DNA of 40,782 nt from an uncultured Fretibacterium sp. GTDB taxonomy: Bacteria; Synergistota; Synergistia; Synergistales; Aminobacteriaceae. A program made the position numbers and the translations under genes. A model generated the notes under the pieces. It ran no database searches. It had not been told where the DNA came from and worked only from the letters and a program-made list of their open reading frames with translations. Shown piece after piece: positions 1-7,967 of the stretch; position 1 is the stretch's first letter, and every line of letters begins with the position of its first letter. The stretch covers positions 1-40,782 of the forward strand of contig CALGGR010000064.1 of the NCBI GenBank assembly GCA_937915755.1, read 5' to 3'.

Positions 1-108
1 ACTTCTGGAATCAGATCTGCTGTCAGAGCTACTAGAACTACTAGAGCTTTGGCTACTTCTGGAATCAGATCTGCTGTCAGAGCTACTAGAACTACTAGAG
101 CTTTGGCT
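1..108. repeat. 54-bp tandem repeat, two perfect copies
   Basis: Positions 1-54 and 55-108 are identical. Each encodes an 18-residue Ser-rich unit (with SSSSSSSD and RSDSRS elements) in the minus-strand gene. The window begins exactly on a repeat boundary, so more copies may lie outside it. Confidence 0.9.
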
Positions 109-1332
109 ATTTGCAGAACCGGATCTACGTCCAAATCTAAAACCTGTACGACCGCTCCTGCCCTGGTTTCCGCCTTGGTTACCATTCTGTTGCTGCTGTT
201 GACCTTGACTGCCACTATGGTTACCGCTTTGCTGTTGACCCTGGTTACTACTCTGATGCTGTTGCTGCTGACCTTGGCTGCCGCCTTGACGCTGCTGTTG
301 CTGCTGGCCTTGGTTTCCTTGGTTTCCTTGGTTTCCTTGGTTTCCTTGATTTCCCTGGTTGCCCTGGTTTCCGCCTTGGCGTTGCTGTGGCTGATACTGT
401 TGCGGCTGGTATCCGTTCTGCTGTTGCTGCCCTTGGTTTCCTTGGTTATTGCCCTTCTTTCCGCCCTTCTTAGCTTCTGCTCTAACCACTTCGGTGGCAA
501 AGTTAAACCCGGCCTGAATTGTCTGCGGATTGGTTAGGCCTTTAATAAGTCCATCAGTAAGTTTGTTGAGTGTTGGGTTAGTATTAAGCCTCCGCTGCAT
601 ATCCTTGTACGACTGCCTCAGGCTCAGCTGGTCCATCGCACGCATGAGGTCATCTGAAGTAGCTTCTTTCAAAGCTTTCTGACGCTCTTTTGCGTTTCCG
701 TTCACGAGCGTATCAACGCGCTTATCAGCTTCCTTCTGAGCTTTCTCATCAGCCTTCGCCTGCTTAGCGTCTTCTTCAGCCTGCTTCTTGTCAGCCGCTT
801 CTTTCTCCTTAGCAGCTTTCTCTTCAGCCTCTTTAGCCCTTTTAGCTTCCTCCGCTTTAGCGGCCTGCTCGTTATCGAACGCCTTCTGCTTCCTACGCTC
901 CTCGTTTTCGCGAGCTTTAGACTCGTCAGCTATCCTGGATTCTTCCTCTTTAAGCTTAAGATCTTTGAGCTTATCCTTATGCTTCTGGGCTTTAAAGTTT
1001 GCTTTAAGCTTAGACTGCCGTTTTGCGACTTCGGCTTCCTCATCGAACTTTTTGGCTTTCGACTCGATCTTGTCAGCCTTTTTGGTCTTGCCGCGCTCGC
1101 GTAAGTCTTTAGCTTTAGCGTGTCCTTTCTTGGCGTATTCGGCGATTCCCTGGTATTCTCCATAGATATGCTTATACCATTTCATGCCAAGCCGGCCATA
1201 ATGCTCAAGATCTCCGTCGCCAGTTTCATCGTAAAGCGCAACTATGCTATGCGCGAACGCATCATCGTCCAAGCAATCATGCAGGAGAGATTCGCAAGCC
1301 CCATCGAGCTCTATAAAATCTATATAAGTCAT
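1..1332 (-). CDS. Virion-associated protein with GMKW motif and Q/N- and S-rich tail (3' end outside window)
   Basis: An open frame of 444 codons starts at 1332 and runs off the left edge, so its C-terminus is missing. Residues about 44-58 read HYGRLGMKWYKHIYG. This resembles the H-x-G-x-x-G-M-K-W signature that I recall from minor structural proteins of Firmicutes phages. Residues about 65-230 are a charged, Ala/Lys/Glu-rich predicted coiled coil. They are followed by a QGN/QQQ low-complexity region (about 310-390) and an Arg/Ser-rich tail made of two identical 18-residue repeats at the window edge. The start overlaps the previous stop as TGATG, so translation is probably coupled; the ribosome site is weak. 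The function is unknown; a scaffold or virion-internal role is inference. Confidence 0.7.
   Translation of the reverse strand, partial: MTYIDFIELDGACESLLHDCLDDDAFAHSIVALYDETGDGDLEHYGRLGMKWYKHIYGEYQGIAEYAKKGHAKAKDLRERGKTKKADKIESKAKKFDEEAEVAKRQSKLKANFKAQKHKDKLKDLKLKEEESRIADESKARENEERRKQKAFDNEQAAKAEEAKRAKEAEEKAAKEKEAADKKQAEEDAKQAKADEKAQKEADKRVDTLVNGNAKERQKALKEATSDDLMRAMDQLSLRQSYKDMQRRLNTNPTLNKLTDGLIKGLTNPQTIQAGFNFATEVVRAEAKKGGKKGNNQGNQGQQQQNGYQPQQYQPQQRQGGNQGNQGNQGNQGNQGNQGNQGQQQQQRQGGSQGQQQQHQSSNQGQQQSGNHSGSQGQQQQQNGNQGGNQGRSGRTGFRFGRRSGSANSQSSSSSSSSDSRSDSRSSQSSSSSSSSDSRSDSRS
308..360. repeat. 9-bp tandem repeats encoding QGN
   Basis: Five to six consecutive copies of a 9-mer (tggtttcct on the plus strand, drifting at the right end) encode repeated Gly-Asn-Gln triplets in the low-complexity region of the first gene. 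The tract is a likely hotspot for length change. Confidence 0.85.
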
Positions 1333-1730
1333 CACTCACTCTCCTCATCGTCGTCCCCCCATAGTGGGCTTAGGTTAATTATCTCAGTTTCGTCGTCTGT
1401 CGGGTCGCAATCGGCATTAAGCAGCCATTCTTTCTCGTCTATCATACGACTTATAGCATCGGCAGCTCCGCCGCTTGGGGGATCAAACACTGACTTGACT
1501 TTAAGGTAAATATAGGTTGGAACTGTAGCTATCTCGTCGAGATTGCCCCAGAAGTCCTCCCACATATCGTCCTTAGACGTAATAGAAAATGCTTTGGTAG
1601 GACCAACGCCCAACTGATTAAGTCGATGAAACGCGTCGTTGATGATGATAGTAATATCCAGGTCAAACGACTCATCATCTTCCATTATTCCAAGCATCTT
1701 CTTAATATCTGTAAGAATGCTTCCGTTCAT
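1332..1730 (-). CDS. Head-tail connector-like protein
   Basis: The product has 132 residues. The pattern of an N-terminal MNGSILTDIKKMLGI helix, then D-x-D-I-x-x-x-I-N, then LNQLGVGP, then a TYIYLKVKxxFDPP stretch and a final helix matches a family I recall as phage head-tail connector or head-completion adaptors of gp6 type. These proteins sit under the portal ring and join head to tail. It lies in the same operon as the GMKW protein, overlapping it by one base at the 3' end, and it overlaps the small upstream gene by four bases (ATGA). This is a late virion gene if the family call is right. The C-terminus is very acidic (GDDDEES). The assignment is by remembered family pattern. Confidence 0.65.
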   Translation of the reverse strand: MNGSILTDIKKMLGIMEDDESFDLDITIIINDAFHRLNQLGVGPTKAFSITSKDDMWEDFWGNLDEIATVPTYIYLKVKSVFDPPSGGAADAISRMIDEKEWLLNADCDPTDDETEIINLSPLWGDDDEESE

Positions 1731-1900
1731 CGCGTCTCCTTTTTAGTTTTCCGCTTCTTACCTTTGGATTCTTTGCGTGGAGACTCGTTTAACTCACTGG
1801 CGAAGTCAAAAATAGACTCACCGTCTTCTTCAAGCATTCCGTGGTATAGCTCGTCTCCAAGGACCAGCTCGTTTGTGTATATGTCGACTATGCCGCCCAT
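1727..1900 (-). CDS. Small hypothetical protein with basic tail (57 aa)
   Basis: An ATG at 1900 opens a 57-residue frame ending in a Lys/Arg-rich tail (KGKKRKTKK). The stop overlaps the start of the connector-like gene (ATGA), typical of a translationally coupled cassette. The N-terminal half is acidic. I do not recognise the family. Tight spacing and overlap on both sides are the main evidence that it is real. Confidence 0.6.
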   Translation of the reverse strand: MGGIVDIYTNELVLGDELYHGMLEEDGESIFDFASELNESPRKESKGKKRKTKKETR

Positions 1901-1901
1901 G

Positions 1902-2111
1902 TCATACTCCTTCTACTGCTGCCGCATCCGACAGTTTGCCGTAGTCAATCCTAGTAAAGTCCATCGTCTTTCCGCACCATGGGCACGCTGTTAGATCCTT
2001 ATCGCCCATTATGAATTTTTTGGCTGATAGCTTATGATTACAAGATGAGCACTTAACGTATGATACGCCATCATTAACTCCGTAGTCCCAGTAGTACTTT
2101 CTTTTAGCCAT
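1902..2111 (-). CDS. Small zinc-ribbon protein
   Basis: The product has 69 residues from the ATG at 2111, chosen because GGTGAG lies just upstream; an in-frame ATG at 2132 has no ribosome site. It holds two CxxC knuckles, VKCSSCNHKL and TACPWCGKTM, spaced like a rubredoxin or zinc-ribbon fold. Such proteins usually bind one zinc and can contact nucleic acid or act as adaptors. The partner is unknown. It ends within two bases of the downstream small gene's start, so it is in the same operon. Confidence 0.7.
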   Translation of the reverse strand: MAKRKYYWDYGVNDGVSYVKCSSCNHKLSAKKFIMGDKDLTACPWCGKTMDFTRIDYGKLSDAAAVEGV

Positions 2112-2207
2112 ATTCTCACCATGAACAGTCACTATTGTGGAGAGTCTAGCGTATGCAGGTAATGTCTAGTTGGGGAACTTGGCGCATTATCTACAATGGC
2201 TCTCTTT

Positions 2208-2615
2208 TTACTTCCAAGGTATCGTGTCATTCGGAACTCTCTCAAGAATTCCAGGTCCTTCTTTTTTTGTATAGCCATAGTGAATCTGGTTGTGAGTTTC
2301 GTGTGACACAGTGATCAGATTCTCTGGATCAAACAGCTTGCTTGATACGTTATCTATGTCCTCTATTGTTATAGGGTTTATGTGATGCACAAGGATCTTG
2401 CCGTAGATCTGTATCCCGTCTATAGCCAGATCGCACCCATTGTCGCGAACTATGCAGTAGTCTCTTACACGCTTCCACTCTGGCGATCTGTAGAAAACCT
2501 GGTTAAGGTATCGCTCTGTGCCAAACGTTTCAGCGAACGCCGTGTTCTCTAGTTTAAGGTACTCAAGTCTTTGCGCATAAGTTGGGTAAGAGATCAGCTC
2601 AGTATAAGTCTTCAT
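2208..2615 (-). CDS. HNH endonuclease
   Basis: The product has about 135 residues from the ATG at 2615, with GAGG ten bases upstream. The HNH core is visible as ILVHHINPI, then NLITVSHETHNQIH, giving the paired histidines, central Asn and final His-Asn that bind the metal and cut the phosphodiester. Upstream, SPEWKRVRDYCIVRDNGCDLA resembles the W-x-x-x-R..C lead-in of phage HNH proteins, although the usual second structural Cys pair is not obvious. HNH nucleases next to terminase genes assist DNA packaging in cos phages. It overlaps the terminase-small-like gene, which supports that role; a free-standing homing nuclease is the alternative. Confidence 0.85.
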   Translation of the reverse strand: MKTYTELISYPTYAQRLEYLKLENTAFAETFGTERYLNQVFYRSPEWKRVRDYCIVRDNGCDLAIDGIQIYGKILVHHINPITIEDIDNVSSKLFDPENLITVSHETHNQIHYGYTKKEGPGILERVPNDTIPWK

Positions 2616-2940
2616 CTTCCGCGACCTCCTCACCGACCTCACCAGAGTAATCCCTGAACGCAGCCATAGCTTGCGCAAAGAGCTCTGTTGTCTGTTTCTC
2701 AGCTCTAATTGCTTCCGCTTTTGCCCTAGCCACTTGAGTTTGAGCGTCGAGAAGCTGACGTCTCAATCGTTCTTCTTCTGAACCTGCTCGTAAGAGGTAT
2801 ACGATTTCAGCACCGGTTGCTTGTCCATTACGTAACCTGTCTTCTGCAAGGTTTCTAGCTAGAGCATACAGCTGATTGTCACGAGCCTCATCGCTAAGCG
2901 GAATAGCATCGTGAACTTTCTTTATACTTTTAGTTGCCAT
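2599..2940 (-). CDS. Putative terminase small subunit-like / packaging-associated protein
   Basis: The product has 113 residues from the ATG at 2940 (AAGGAT just upstream; the ATG at 2976 is less well placed). It is almost wholly helical: an N-terminal helical part, RNGQATGAEIVYLLRAGSEEERLRR, then a long coiled coil (QLLDAQTQVARAKAEAIRAEKQ), then AMAAFRDYSGEVGEE. The 'G-x-A-x-x-x-x-V/I-x-x-x-L-R-x-G-S' plus coiled coil and 'YSG' ending resembles proteins I recall beside terminases in Firmicutes phages. No large terminase is present in the window, which weakens the call. Position next to the HNH gene and a repeat-rich non-coding gap supports a packaging role. Confidence 0.45.
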   Translation of the reverse strand: MATKSIKKVHDAIPLSDEARDNQLYALARNLAEDRLRNGQATGAEIVYLLRAGSEEERLRRQLLDAQTQVARAKAEAIRAEKQTTELFAQAMAAFRDYSGEVGEEVAEDEDLY

Positions 2941-2976
2941 TTTTATCCTTGCAGTCTCCTTTTCTAAAGTCATCAT

Positions 2977-3411
2977 ATATATTTGATGACTTTTGCAGGA
3001 CTATAGGGAGTCTTTCTAAGACTTTTGACGCAGTGTTTGGAAAGAATAGTCTCTATCATTTTACCAACTGAAAGGAGGTCAAAGATTTGGTAAGCAGCCC
3101 ATACAAATGAACCCTACAGCCCTGCAAAAGGCATCAAATATAGATTTCTGGCGGAGATTTTTCACGGACTTTGACCAAAAAATCCCTCCGGAGAATTTTC
3201 AGGGAGCCCCTGCGATGCTAGACCCCCTTAAAACGTGGGACCCTCCCCCCTATAGTCAGAAATTTTAAAAAGTTTCAAAAAGTTTTCAAAAGTTTTCATT
3301 TTTGATCCTTCTTCCTTCCCATAGGGGGTCAAATCCACGTAACACAGGAGGTCTATTTAACGACAACATGGGGCGGGGTTAAAATGCGCTTAAACTCCGC
3401 TCGCATGTAAT
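2977..3411. other. Non-coding gap with inverted repeats (candidate packaging or control region)
   Basis: About 435 bp hold no convincing gene. Visible structure: GACTATAGGGAG at 2999-3010 faces a near-perfect inverted partner at 3243-3257. A palindromic core CTCCGGAG around 3188-3195 is flanked by AAAAT and ATTTT. Two to three direct repeats of AAAAGTTTTC lie near 3270-3300. GACCCCC at ~3220 faces GGGGGTC at ~3325. An AGGAGG at ~3073 on the plus strand has no good start codon behind it. The location next to HNH and terminase-like genes would suit a cos or pac site; this is inference. Confidence 0.5.
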
Positions 3412-3681
3412 CTACAAAGCCACTCCGAGAGGTAGATCATCTGGAACCTCTCTAATTAGTTTAACGTAAGGACCACCATTGTGCAAATCGATGATGACGT
3501 CAATCGCCCTTGAGGTCTCTTCGTTATACTCGTAATCACTCATCGCGTCTGACACCATACTTATCCGAGCCAACAGTGCAGACGTATAATAACCCAAACG
3601 GATATCTTCTTTATACCACGCAGTGAAATTTTCGTATGGAATAAAGGGATTATCCTTTGTCGTGATATAATACTCCATCAT
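3412..3681 (-). CDS. Conserved phage hypothetical protein (YYITTKDNPF family)
   Basis: The product has 89 residues and begins with tandem ATGs (3681 and 3678) behind a GGGGGA ribosome site. The opening EYYITTKDNPF, the W-Y segment and ALLARISMVSDAMSD resemble a small uncharacterised protein that I recall from many Clostridia and lactic phages. It contains no metal-binding or membrane motif. It lies just downstream of the RNA-polymerase-like gene with an 18-bp gap, so it is probably cotranscribed with it. Confidence 0.7.
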   Translation of the reverse strand: MMEYYITTKDNPFIPYENFTAWYKEDIRLGYYTSALLARISMVSDAMSDYEYNEETSRAIDVIIDLHNGGPYVKLIREVPDDLPLGVAL

Positions 3682-3699
3682 CGTTGCTAATCCCCCATT

Positions 3700-6600
3700 T
3701 TACGAATTAAGATACTTGCTAACCGTCGAAACCGACACCCCAAACTTCGCCGCTATTTCGGCGTTTGACAGCTTGCTATTCTTGTACGCTTTTATGCTGG
3801 CGATTTTAGACGCAGACAACTCTGTCGAAGTTTTAGGCATCGCTCGCTTACGAAGATCGTCCGGGTTCGTATTGTTCAGGATGTCTCTAAGCTTGGTTGA
3901 ACCAATAGCATGAGCCTGAATGGCGTTCCATTCAGAATCCGTAATCTCAATGCTACGGTTCTTTCTGCTAATAGATCCGACTTCGTTTCTCGCTGACGTA
4001 ATTGCTTTCTGCTTAATTTTCTTCTGTTCTTCTTTAGAAAGCGTATGAGAAGCTGCTTGAATCATAGCGTTTGCTCTGCTTGTCGCAATTATCTGGGCAC
4101 GCCTTTCACGAGGACGGTTCTTTAGGGCCTCATTAAGCTTGGCATTAAGTGATGCCACCTCGGTAGCATACGCCTGCTCAGCTGACTTACTAAAGGTCTT
4201 CTCCGATGTAGTCGAGTACGATATTCTAGCTTTTCTTGCTAAAGACTTCATCTCATTCGCAAAGTCAGCGTACATTATCTCTTTCTTATTAGGATTTTTG
4301 GAAAGAAGATCGCGTGCATCATACACGGCATCCATCTGGGTAATTTTTGTTGTGTTAGTTACCGTAGACTCTTTAGCTTCGCCCTTTGCGTTATAAGTAA
4401 CCTTCGTATAGCTTCGCCCAGTTGTCTCATACATGAGCTCACCTTCTGGCACATCTGGGTTATAGTACGACTTACCCTTCAGATTGACTTTACCTTCACC
4501 ACGGCGTTCAGCAACCGTATATTCGCTTCCAGCTCTCGTGATTAGTGTAGCAGCTCCCTGAGTCTTTTCTACGCCTTCAATAGATGTATGCTGCTGCCAC
4601 TTGTTCATCATCGCGTCAATGTTGTTATCCTTCTTCGATGACAGGTAGTCCAAATGATGCTTCTCAGAATCGATTATGGTCATTGAGTGGCGAACTGCAT
4701 GCGCAATATCTACCCCGTCTGGAGATTCTACAGGCGCTCCATTCAAGGTCATATCCATAATAAGGTTAGTAATTTTGCCCATCTCTGTCTGCATGTTCTT
4801 ATGACTCATGGGCTTAAAGGGTTTTCCCGTAACGTTGCTGATCCACTGCTGTTCGTCTACATAGCTCACTTCTCCGGTCTTAGGATCCACCTTCTTGACT
4901 TTTACGATATCCCCTTTGTGTGATCCATACTCAACTTTTGGCTCATAGTTTTTAAGCGCCGCCGGCAAATCAGTGCTCGTTATATTTGCAGACGTTAAAG
5001 GTATGACCGCGGCTGTGTCTCCGTCGAAATCGGCCCCGGACAATCGCCCAGCAACAGACGGAGGAATGCAGATTGCGTCCTGTGAATTTAGTCCTATCAG
5101 ATCTTGCGACTCTTTATTCTTCAGGTTGTTTGTAACGATTGGAATCTCAAATGTTCCGCCATGCGGGTATCTTACGAGAGCAAGCTTAGCGCCATCAGGA
5201 TAGTTGGGGTCGTAGCACTCGTTCTTGCCAAGTGAAGGGGAAGGCATAAGCACCTGATACTTCTGTCCAGGAAGAGAGCATGCGCTTAAGTCAGAAGCAG
5301 CTGTATCGCAAGACTCTGCGAATTTTTCCATGTAGTAATTTTTGATGGTCGGATTCGTCAGCGAGTCGATTTCGTCGAATTCTGCTTGTTTCTTAGCGAT
5401 TGTCTCATTAAGTTGCTTTGCTATCAACGCCTCTGACTGCTTCGACAAGAACTGAGACGGAAGCTTGTCTTTCCATTCGCTCCAATCGCCTTCATCAGCT
5501 CGCTTATTGATAAGCGACTGCAATTTCTCGCCGTTTGGCCCATCATACCAGCGCTGTCCATCAGGACCTTCTTTTATTGCTGACCCAAATGGATTCTCTT
5601 TGTCAACGGGATTGTCTTCGCTTACGGCTTCTCCGTTAACGCCCTTAAGATGTTTCAAGGTATCTTCTAGCGGAGTTCCTTCGTGCTTGTTCGTATTAAA
5701 GATCGCATCTACACCAGGAGGAAAGTCCTCAATGTTTCCATACGCAGCCATTCCTTTGATGTACAAGTCATCACCAACTCTAATTCGAACTTGTGCATAC
5801 GTTGCGTCGCCAAGCGACAAATCTTCAACGCCAGGTTTAATGAGGACAAGTCCGTCTCTGTCAGTTCCGCCTTGCTCAGCATATACGACTTTAAGCCTAG
5901 ACGGATCAAGAGACGGAGGAAATGTCCATTTCTGGAAGGTCTCGCCGCCGTCCGAAGTTGCGTATTCATCAAGCGACTCAACAGTTCCGCCCTTAACAGC
6001 AGGCCATATGACCTCGCGTTTCATGTCCTTGTCTGTATAGCCATCGATGTGCTTAGTGGCAAGAACGAATGTAGTGTTATTGCCAGGGTTGGTAACCTGA
6101 GGGACCTTGATATCTGAAAACACGTCATAGCCGTCGAGCTTAAGACGTTCTTTAACTTGGTCCATCATTGTGGTGGTCATTCCGTATATACCGGACTGGC
6201 CGAACTTCTCGGCTTTTTCGACCTCAGCGCCAATATCCAATACGCCTTTTTTATCAATCTCGGACTCTATCAGGTCGGCGGCATTCCTTGTGAGCATCAT
6301 ACGGTACTCAAGCTCAGAGTCCAGCAGCTTCCTAACGGACGTGTCCTGCGGTTTTCCAGAAGCAGTAAGGAGACCCATTTTCCTAGCCACCGCTGAATAA
6401 TTTCCTTTGCAGTCTGGGTCGTTATAGAAAAGGTCCTTTGCTTTAAGCACCTGCTGCCTTCTGACCTCATCATTAGCAACAGCTATGATGGCCCTTGTTC
6501 TTCCAGCTCCAAGGCCGCCCATGCCAAGCTCATCCCAGATCTCTTTTTCACTAAGCCCCTGTTTCTTAAGTGTCTGTATCCTACTAAGGAGCTTATCCGC

Positions 6601-6771
6601 GTATAAGCCCGTTCCGTCCTCATGCTGGTACGGATTCGTCCCGGACCCCCATGGATACCTACCGGAACCTGGATGCCCAGGTTTCGCATGTTCATGATCG
6701 ACACCGGCATGAGATACTACAACATCGCTGAATATTTCATCATCGTAGTAGCCGTAAACATAATCAAGCAT
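3700..6771 (-). CDS. Single-chain RNA polymerase-like protein with DFDGD loop and virion-type N-terminus
   Basis: The product has about 1,023 residues from the ATG at 6771 (GGAG nine bases upstream; a TTG at 6786 is in frame). Residues ~580-585 read ADFDGD, the metal-binding loop of the beta-prime double-psi barrel; ALVRYPHGG about 45 residues earlier matches the barrel entry. This catalytic Asp triad synthesises RNA in two-barrel polymerases, including the SPbeta YonO type. The N-terminus, HAGVDHEHAKPGHPGSGRYP from residue 21 and then WGSG, resembles virion proteins rather than enzymes. The last ~40 residues form a helix-turn-helix (LSNAEIAAKFGVSVSTVSKY). A Lys in KGMAAYG (~340) may belong to the second barrel. 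The usual NADFDGD Asn is Gly here. Relatives, as I recall, are often annotated only as structural proteins. Activity is inferred. Confidence 0.75.
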   Translation of the reverse strand: MLDYVYGYYDDEIFSDVVVSHAGVDHEHAKPGHPGSGRYPWGSGTNPYQHEDGTGLYADKLLSRIQTLKKQGLSEKEIWDELGMGGLGAGRTRAIIAVANDEVRRQQVLKAKDLFYNDPDCKGNYSAVARKMGLLTASGKPQDTSVRKLLDSELEYRMMLTRNAADLIESEIDKKGVLDIGAEVEKAEKFGQSGIYGMTTTMMDQVKERLKLDGYDVFSDIKVPQVTNPGNNTTFVLATKHIDGYTDKDMKREVIWPAVKGGTVESLDEYATSDGGETFQKWTFPPSLDPSRLKVVYAEQGGTDRDGLVLIKPGVEDLSLGDATYAQVRIRVGDDLYIKGMAAYGNIEDFPPGVDAIFNTNKHEGTPLEDTLKHLKGVNGEAVSEDNPVDKENPFGSAIKEGPDGQRWYDGPNGEKLQSLINKRADEGDWSEWKDKLPSQFLSKQSEALIAKQLNETIAKKQAEFDEIDSLTNPTIKNYYMEKFAESCDTAASDLSACSLPGQKYQVLMPSPSLGKNECYDPNYPDGAKLALVRYPHGGTFEIPIVTNNLKNKESQDLIGLNSQDAICIPPSVAGRLSGADFDGDTAAVIPLTSANITSTDLPAALKNYEPKVEYGSHKGDIVKVKKVDPKTGEVSYVDEQQWISNVTGKPFKPMSHKNMQTEMGKITNLIMDMTLNGAPVESPDGVDIAHAVRHSMTIIDSEKHHLDYLSSKKDNNIDAMMNKWQQHTSIEGVEKTQGAATLITRAGSEYTVAERRGEGKVNLKGKSYYNPDVPEGELMYETTGRSYTKVTYNAKGEAKESTVTNTTKITQMDAVYDARDLLSKNPNKKEIMYADFANEMKSLARKARISYSTTSEKTFSKSAEQAYATEVASLNAKLNEALKNRPRERRAQIIATSRANAMIQAASHTLSKEEQKKIKQKAITSARNEVGSISRKNRSIEITDSEWNAIQAHAIGSTKLRDILNNTNPDDLRKRAMPKTSTELSASKIASIKAYKNSKLSNAEIAAKFGVSVSTVSKYLNS

Positions 6772-6794
6772 ATCAAGAATCTCCAAAATATAAG

Positions 6795-7379
6795 TTACAG
6801 TTCTTCAGCATTGAGCTTCCTAATAACACCATCAAGCTCGATTATCTTCTCCATTATCCTTGAAATGTCCGAGGGCATATCCGGATTATTGTCGTAGTTC
6901 ATGACGACGATCTGATTATTCTGATAGATCCTGAGCTCCATTTTTATGTTAGACGGCTTCTGTCTGTATTCGAGGCAAAACAATCCAGCATAGATTTCGA
7001 GCTGTTCCATCTTTGCCGGAATTACCCCGGTTTTCAAATCGTGGATTCTAAGGAGATTCCGTCTAAACGAAATGGTGTCTGCAGTGCCATAGGCAAAGGG
7101 GCTAAAATATAAGATCTGCTCTGTATTCATACGGTACTTAATGCCATCATTGACATAGGTCTCGTACGTCTTTCCATTTGCAGGTCTCATGATTCCAAAC
7201 TCTTTGCCTATCTGAATGTCCTTCGCTGCATAGCTATGAAGCATGGTTCCTCTTTTGGCTGCTTCGAAATTCAGGAACCTTTCTGCGCATTTAGCTTCGT
7301 CGTAGTTAAGCCAACTATGCTGTGACGCCGAGAGAAAAGCATGCGTGTCCTTAAGATCCTTATGCTCATTCCAGATCAT
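6795..7379 (-). CDS. PD-(D/E)XK (RecB/Cas4-like) nuclease
   Basis: The product has about 194 residues. Motifs in order: an N-terminal SWLNYDEAKCAERFLNFEAAKRGTMLH segment (the G-x-x-x-H helix at ~45-49), GTADTISF (~97-104), IHDLKTG (~111-117) and EQLEIYAGLF (~125-134). These fit the H..D..D-x-K..Q-x-x-x-Y signature of RecB-family exonucleases. It would degrade or trim DNA in recombination or host-DNA breakdown. Tandem ATGs lie behind AGGAG; the second (7379) has better spacing, and the first overlaps the upstream VRR-NUC stop. It is cotranscribed with VRR-NUC and the RNA polymerase-like gene. Confidence 0.85.
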   Translation of the reverse strand: MIWNEHKDLKDTHAFLSASQHSWLNYDEAKCAERFLNFEAAKRGTMLHSYAAKDIQIGKEFGIMRPANGKTYETYVNDGIKYRMNTEQILYFSPFAYGTADTISFRRNLLRIHDLKTGVIPAKMEQLEIYAGLFCLEYRQKPSNIKMELRIYQNNQIVVMNYDNNPDMPSDISRIMEKIIELDGVIRKLNAEEL

Positions 7380-7681
7380 CATGTCTCCTCTCGAAAATAT
7401 AAGTCAATCGCATTTACTATCTCCTCCTTATTCTCCGGAAATATAAACCACGCAGGAAACCCCGTGTGATTTAAGTATTCCACATAGTAAGTTTGATTGG
7501 GTCTACGGGATGCGTTCTTCTCTCTTTTACACTCTAGAAATATAACCCTACCTTTGTAGAAAAGGGTCAAATCCGGGAATCCCTGCGGGACGTTTGATCC
7601 GTCGTTCTTTATGACGAAGCATCCCGGGTAATGATCCTTGAGGTCTTTTATTAGACTTACTTGAAACATGCTTTCTTTCAA
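7379..7681 (-). CDS. VRR-NUC domain nuclease
   Basis: The product has 100 residues. VPQGFPDLTLF, VIFLECKRE and R-x-N-Q-x-Y-Y-V-x-x-L give the complete VRR-NUC (PD-(D/E)XK) core: catalytic Asp, the E-x-K pair and the Gln of the following helix. Family members act as junction-resolving or structure-specific nucleases. The start is probably TTG at 7681, six bases after AGGAGG; the in-frame ATG at 7669 is too far from it. The gene is the first in the operon read from the promoter at 7774-7802, and a TATATTTTT element sits just before the ribosome site. Confidence 0.88.
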   Translation of the reverse strand: MKESMFQVSLIKDLKDHYPGCFVIKNDGSNVPQGFPDLTLFYKGRVIFLECKREKNASRRPNQTYYVEYLNHTGFPAWFIFPENKEEIVNAIDLYFREET

Positions 7682-7773
7682 CTTCCACCTCCTGCAAAAA
7701 TATAAGCTATACTTCTAGAGCTATCCAAGGAGAAGCAAAACAACAAGGAAGAAACTCGAATACGAGCCTCTCC

Positions 7774-7802
7774 CTCATCATAGGGAATGTAAACGGTGCG
7801 AA
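7774..7802 (-). promoter_or_regulatory. P-box promoter (variant) for VRR-NUC/RNA polymerase/virion operon
   Basis: Minus strand: TTCGCA, 14 nt containing TTTACA, then TATGATGAGG. It is the only P-box facing the left operon (7681 down to 1). A ~90-nt leader follows before the ribosome site. Confidence 0.65.
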
Positions 7803-7864
7803 TTTTTAGCATCAGCAAAATATAAGCCTAAAAATCGCAGCCACTGTGACTACGGAAAACGATT

Positions 7865-7896
7865 AAAAAAAAGAGGGGCTGTAAAATCTACAGCCT
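7865..7896 (-). terminator. Rho-independent terminator
   Basis: Minus strand: perfect stem GGCTGTA/TACAGCC with an ATTT loop, then CCTC and eight T. It ends the 7968-8156 transcript. Confidence 0.85.
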
Positions 7897-7967
7897 GGAA
7901 TACACACCATTCTACAGTAAACAGCTCGGAATCCCCGATAATCGGGCGAATGTTCGTCTCGGAAATC

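Noticed and set aside
3107..3268. Plus-strand frame of 53 codons in the non-coding gap
   Set aside because: The nearest AGGAGG is about 30 bases upstream, it is the only candidate on the plus strand, and it overlaps the inverted repeats.
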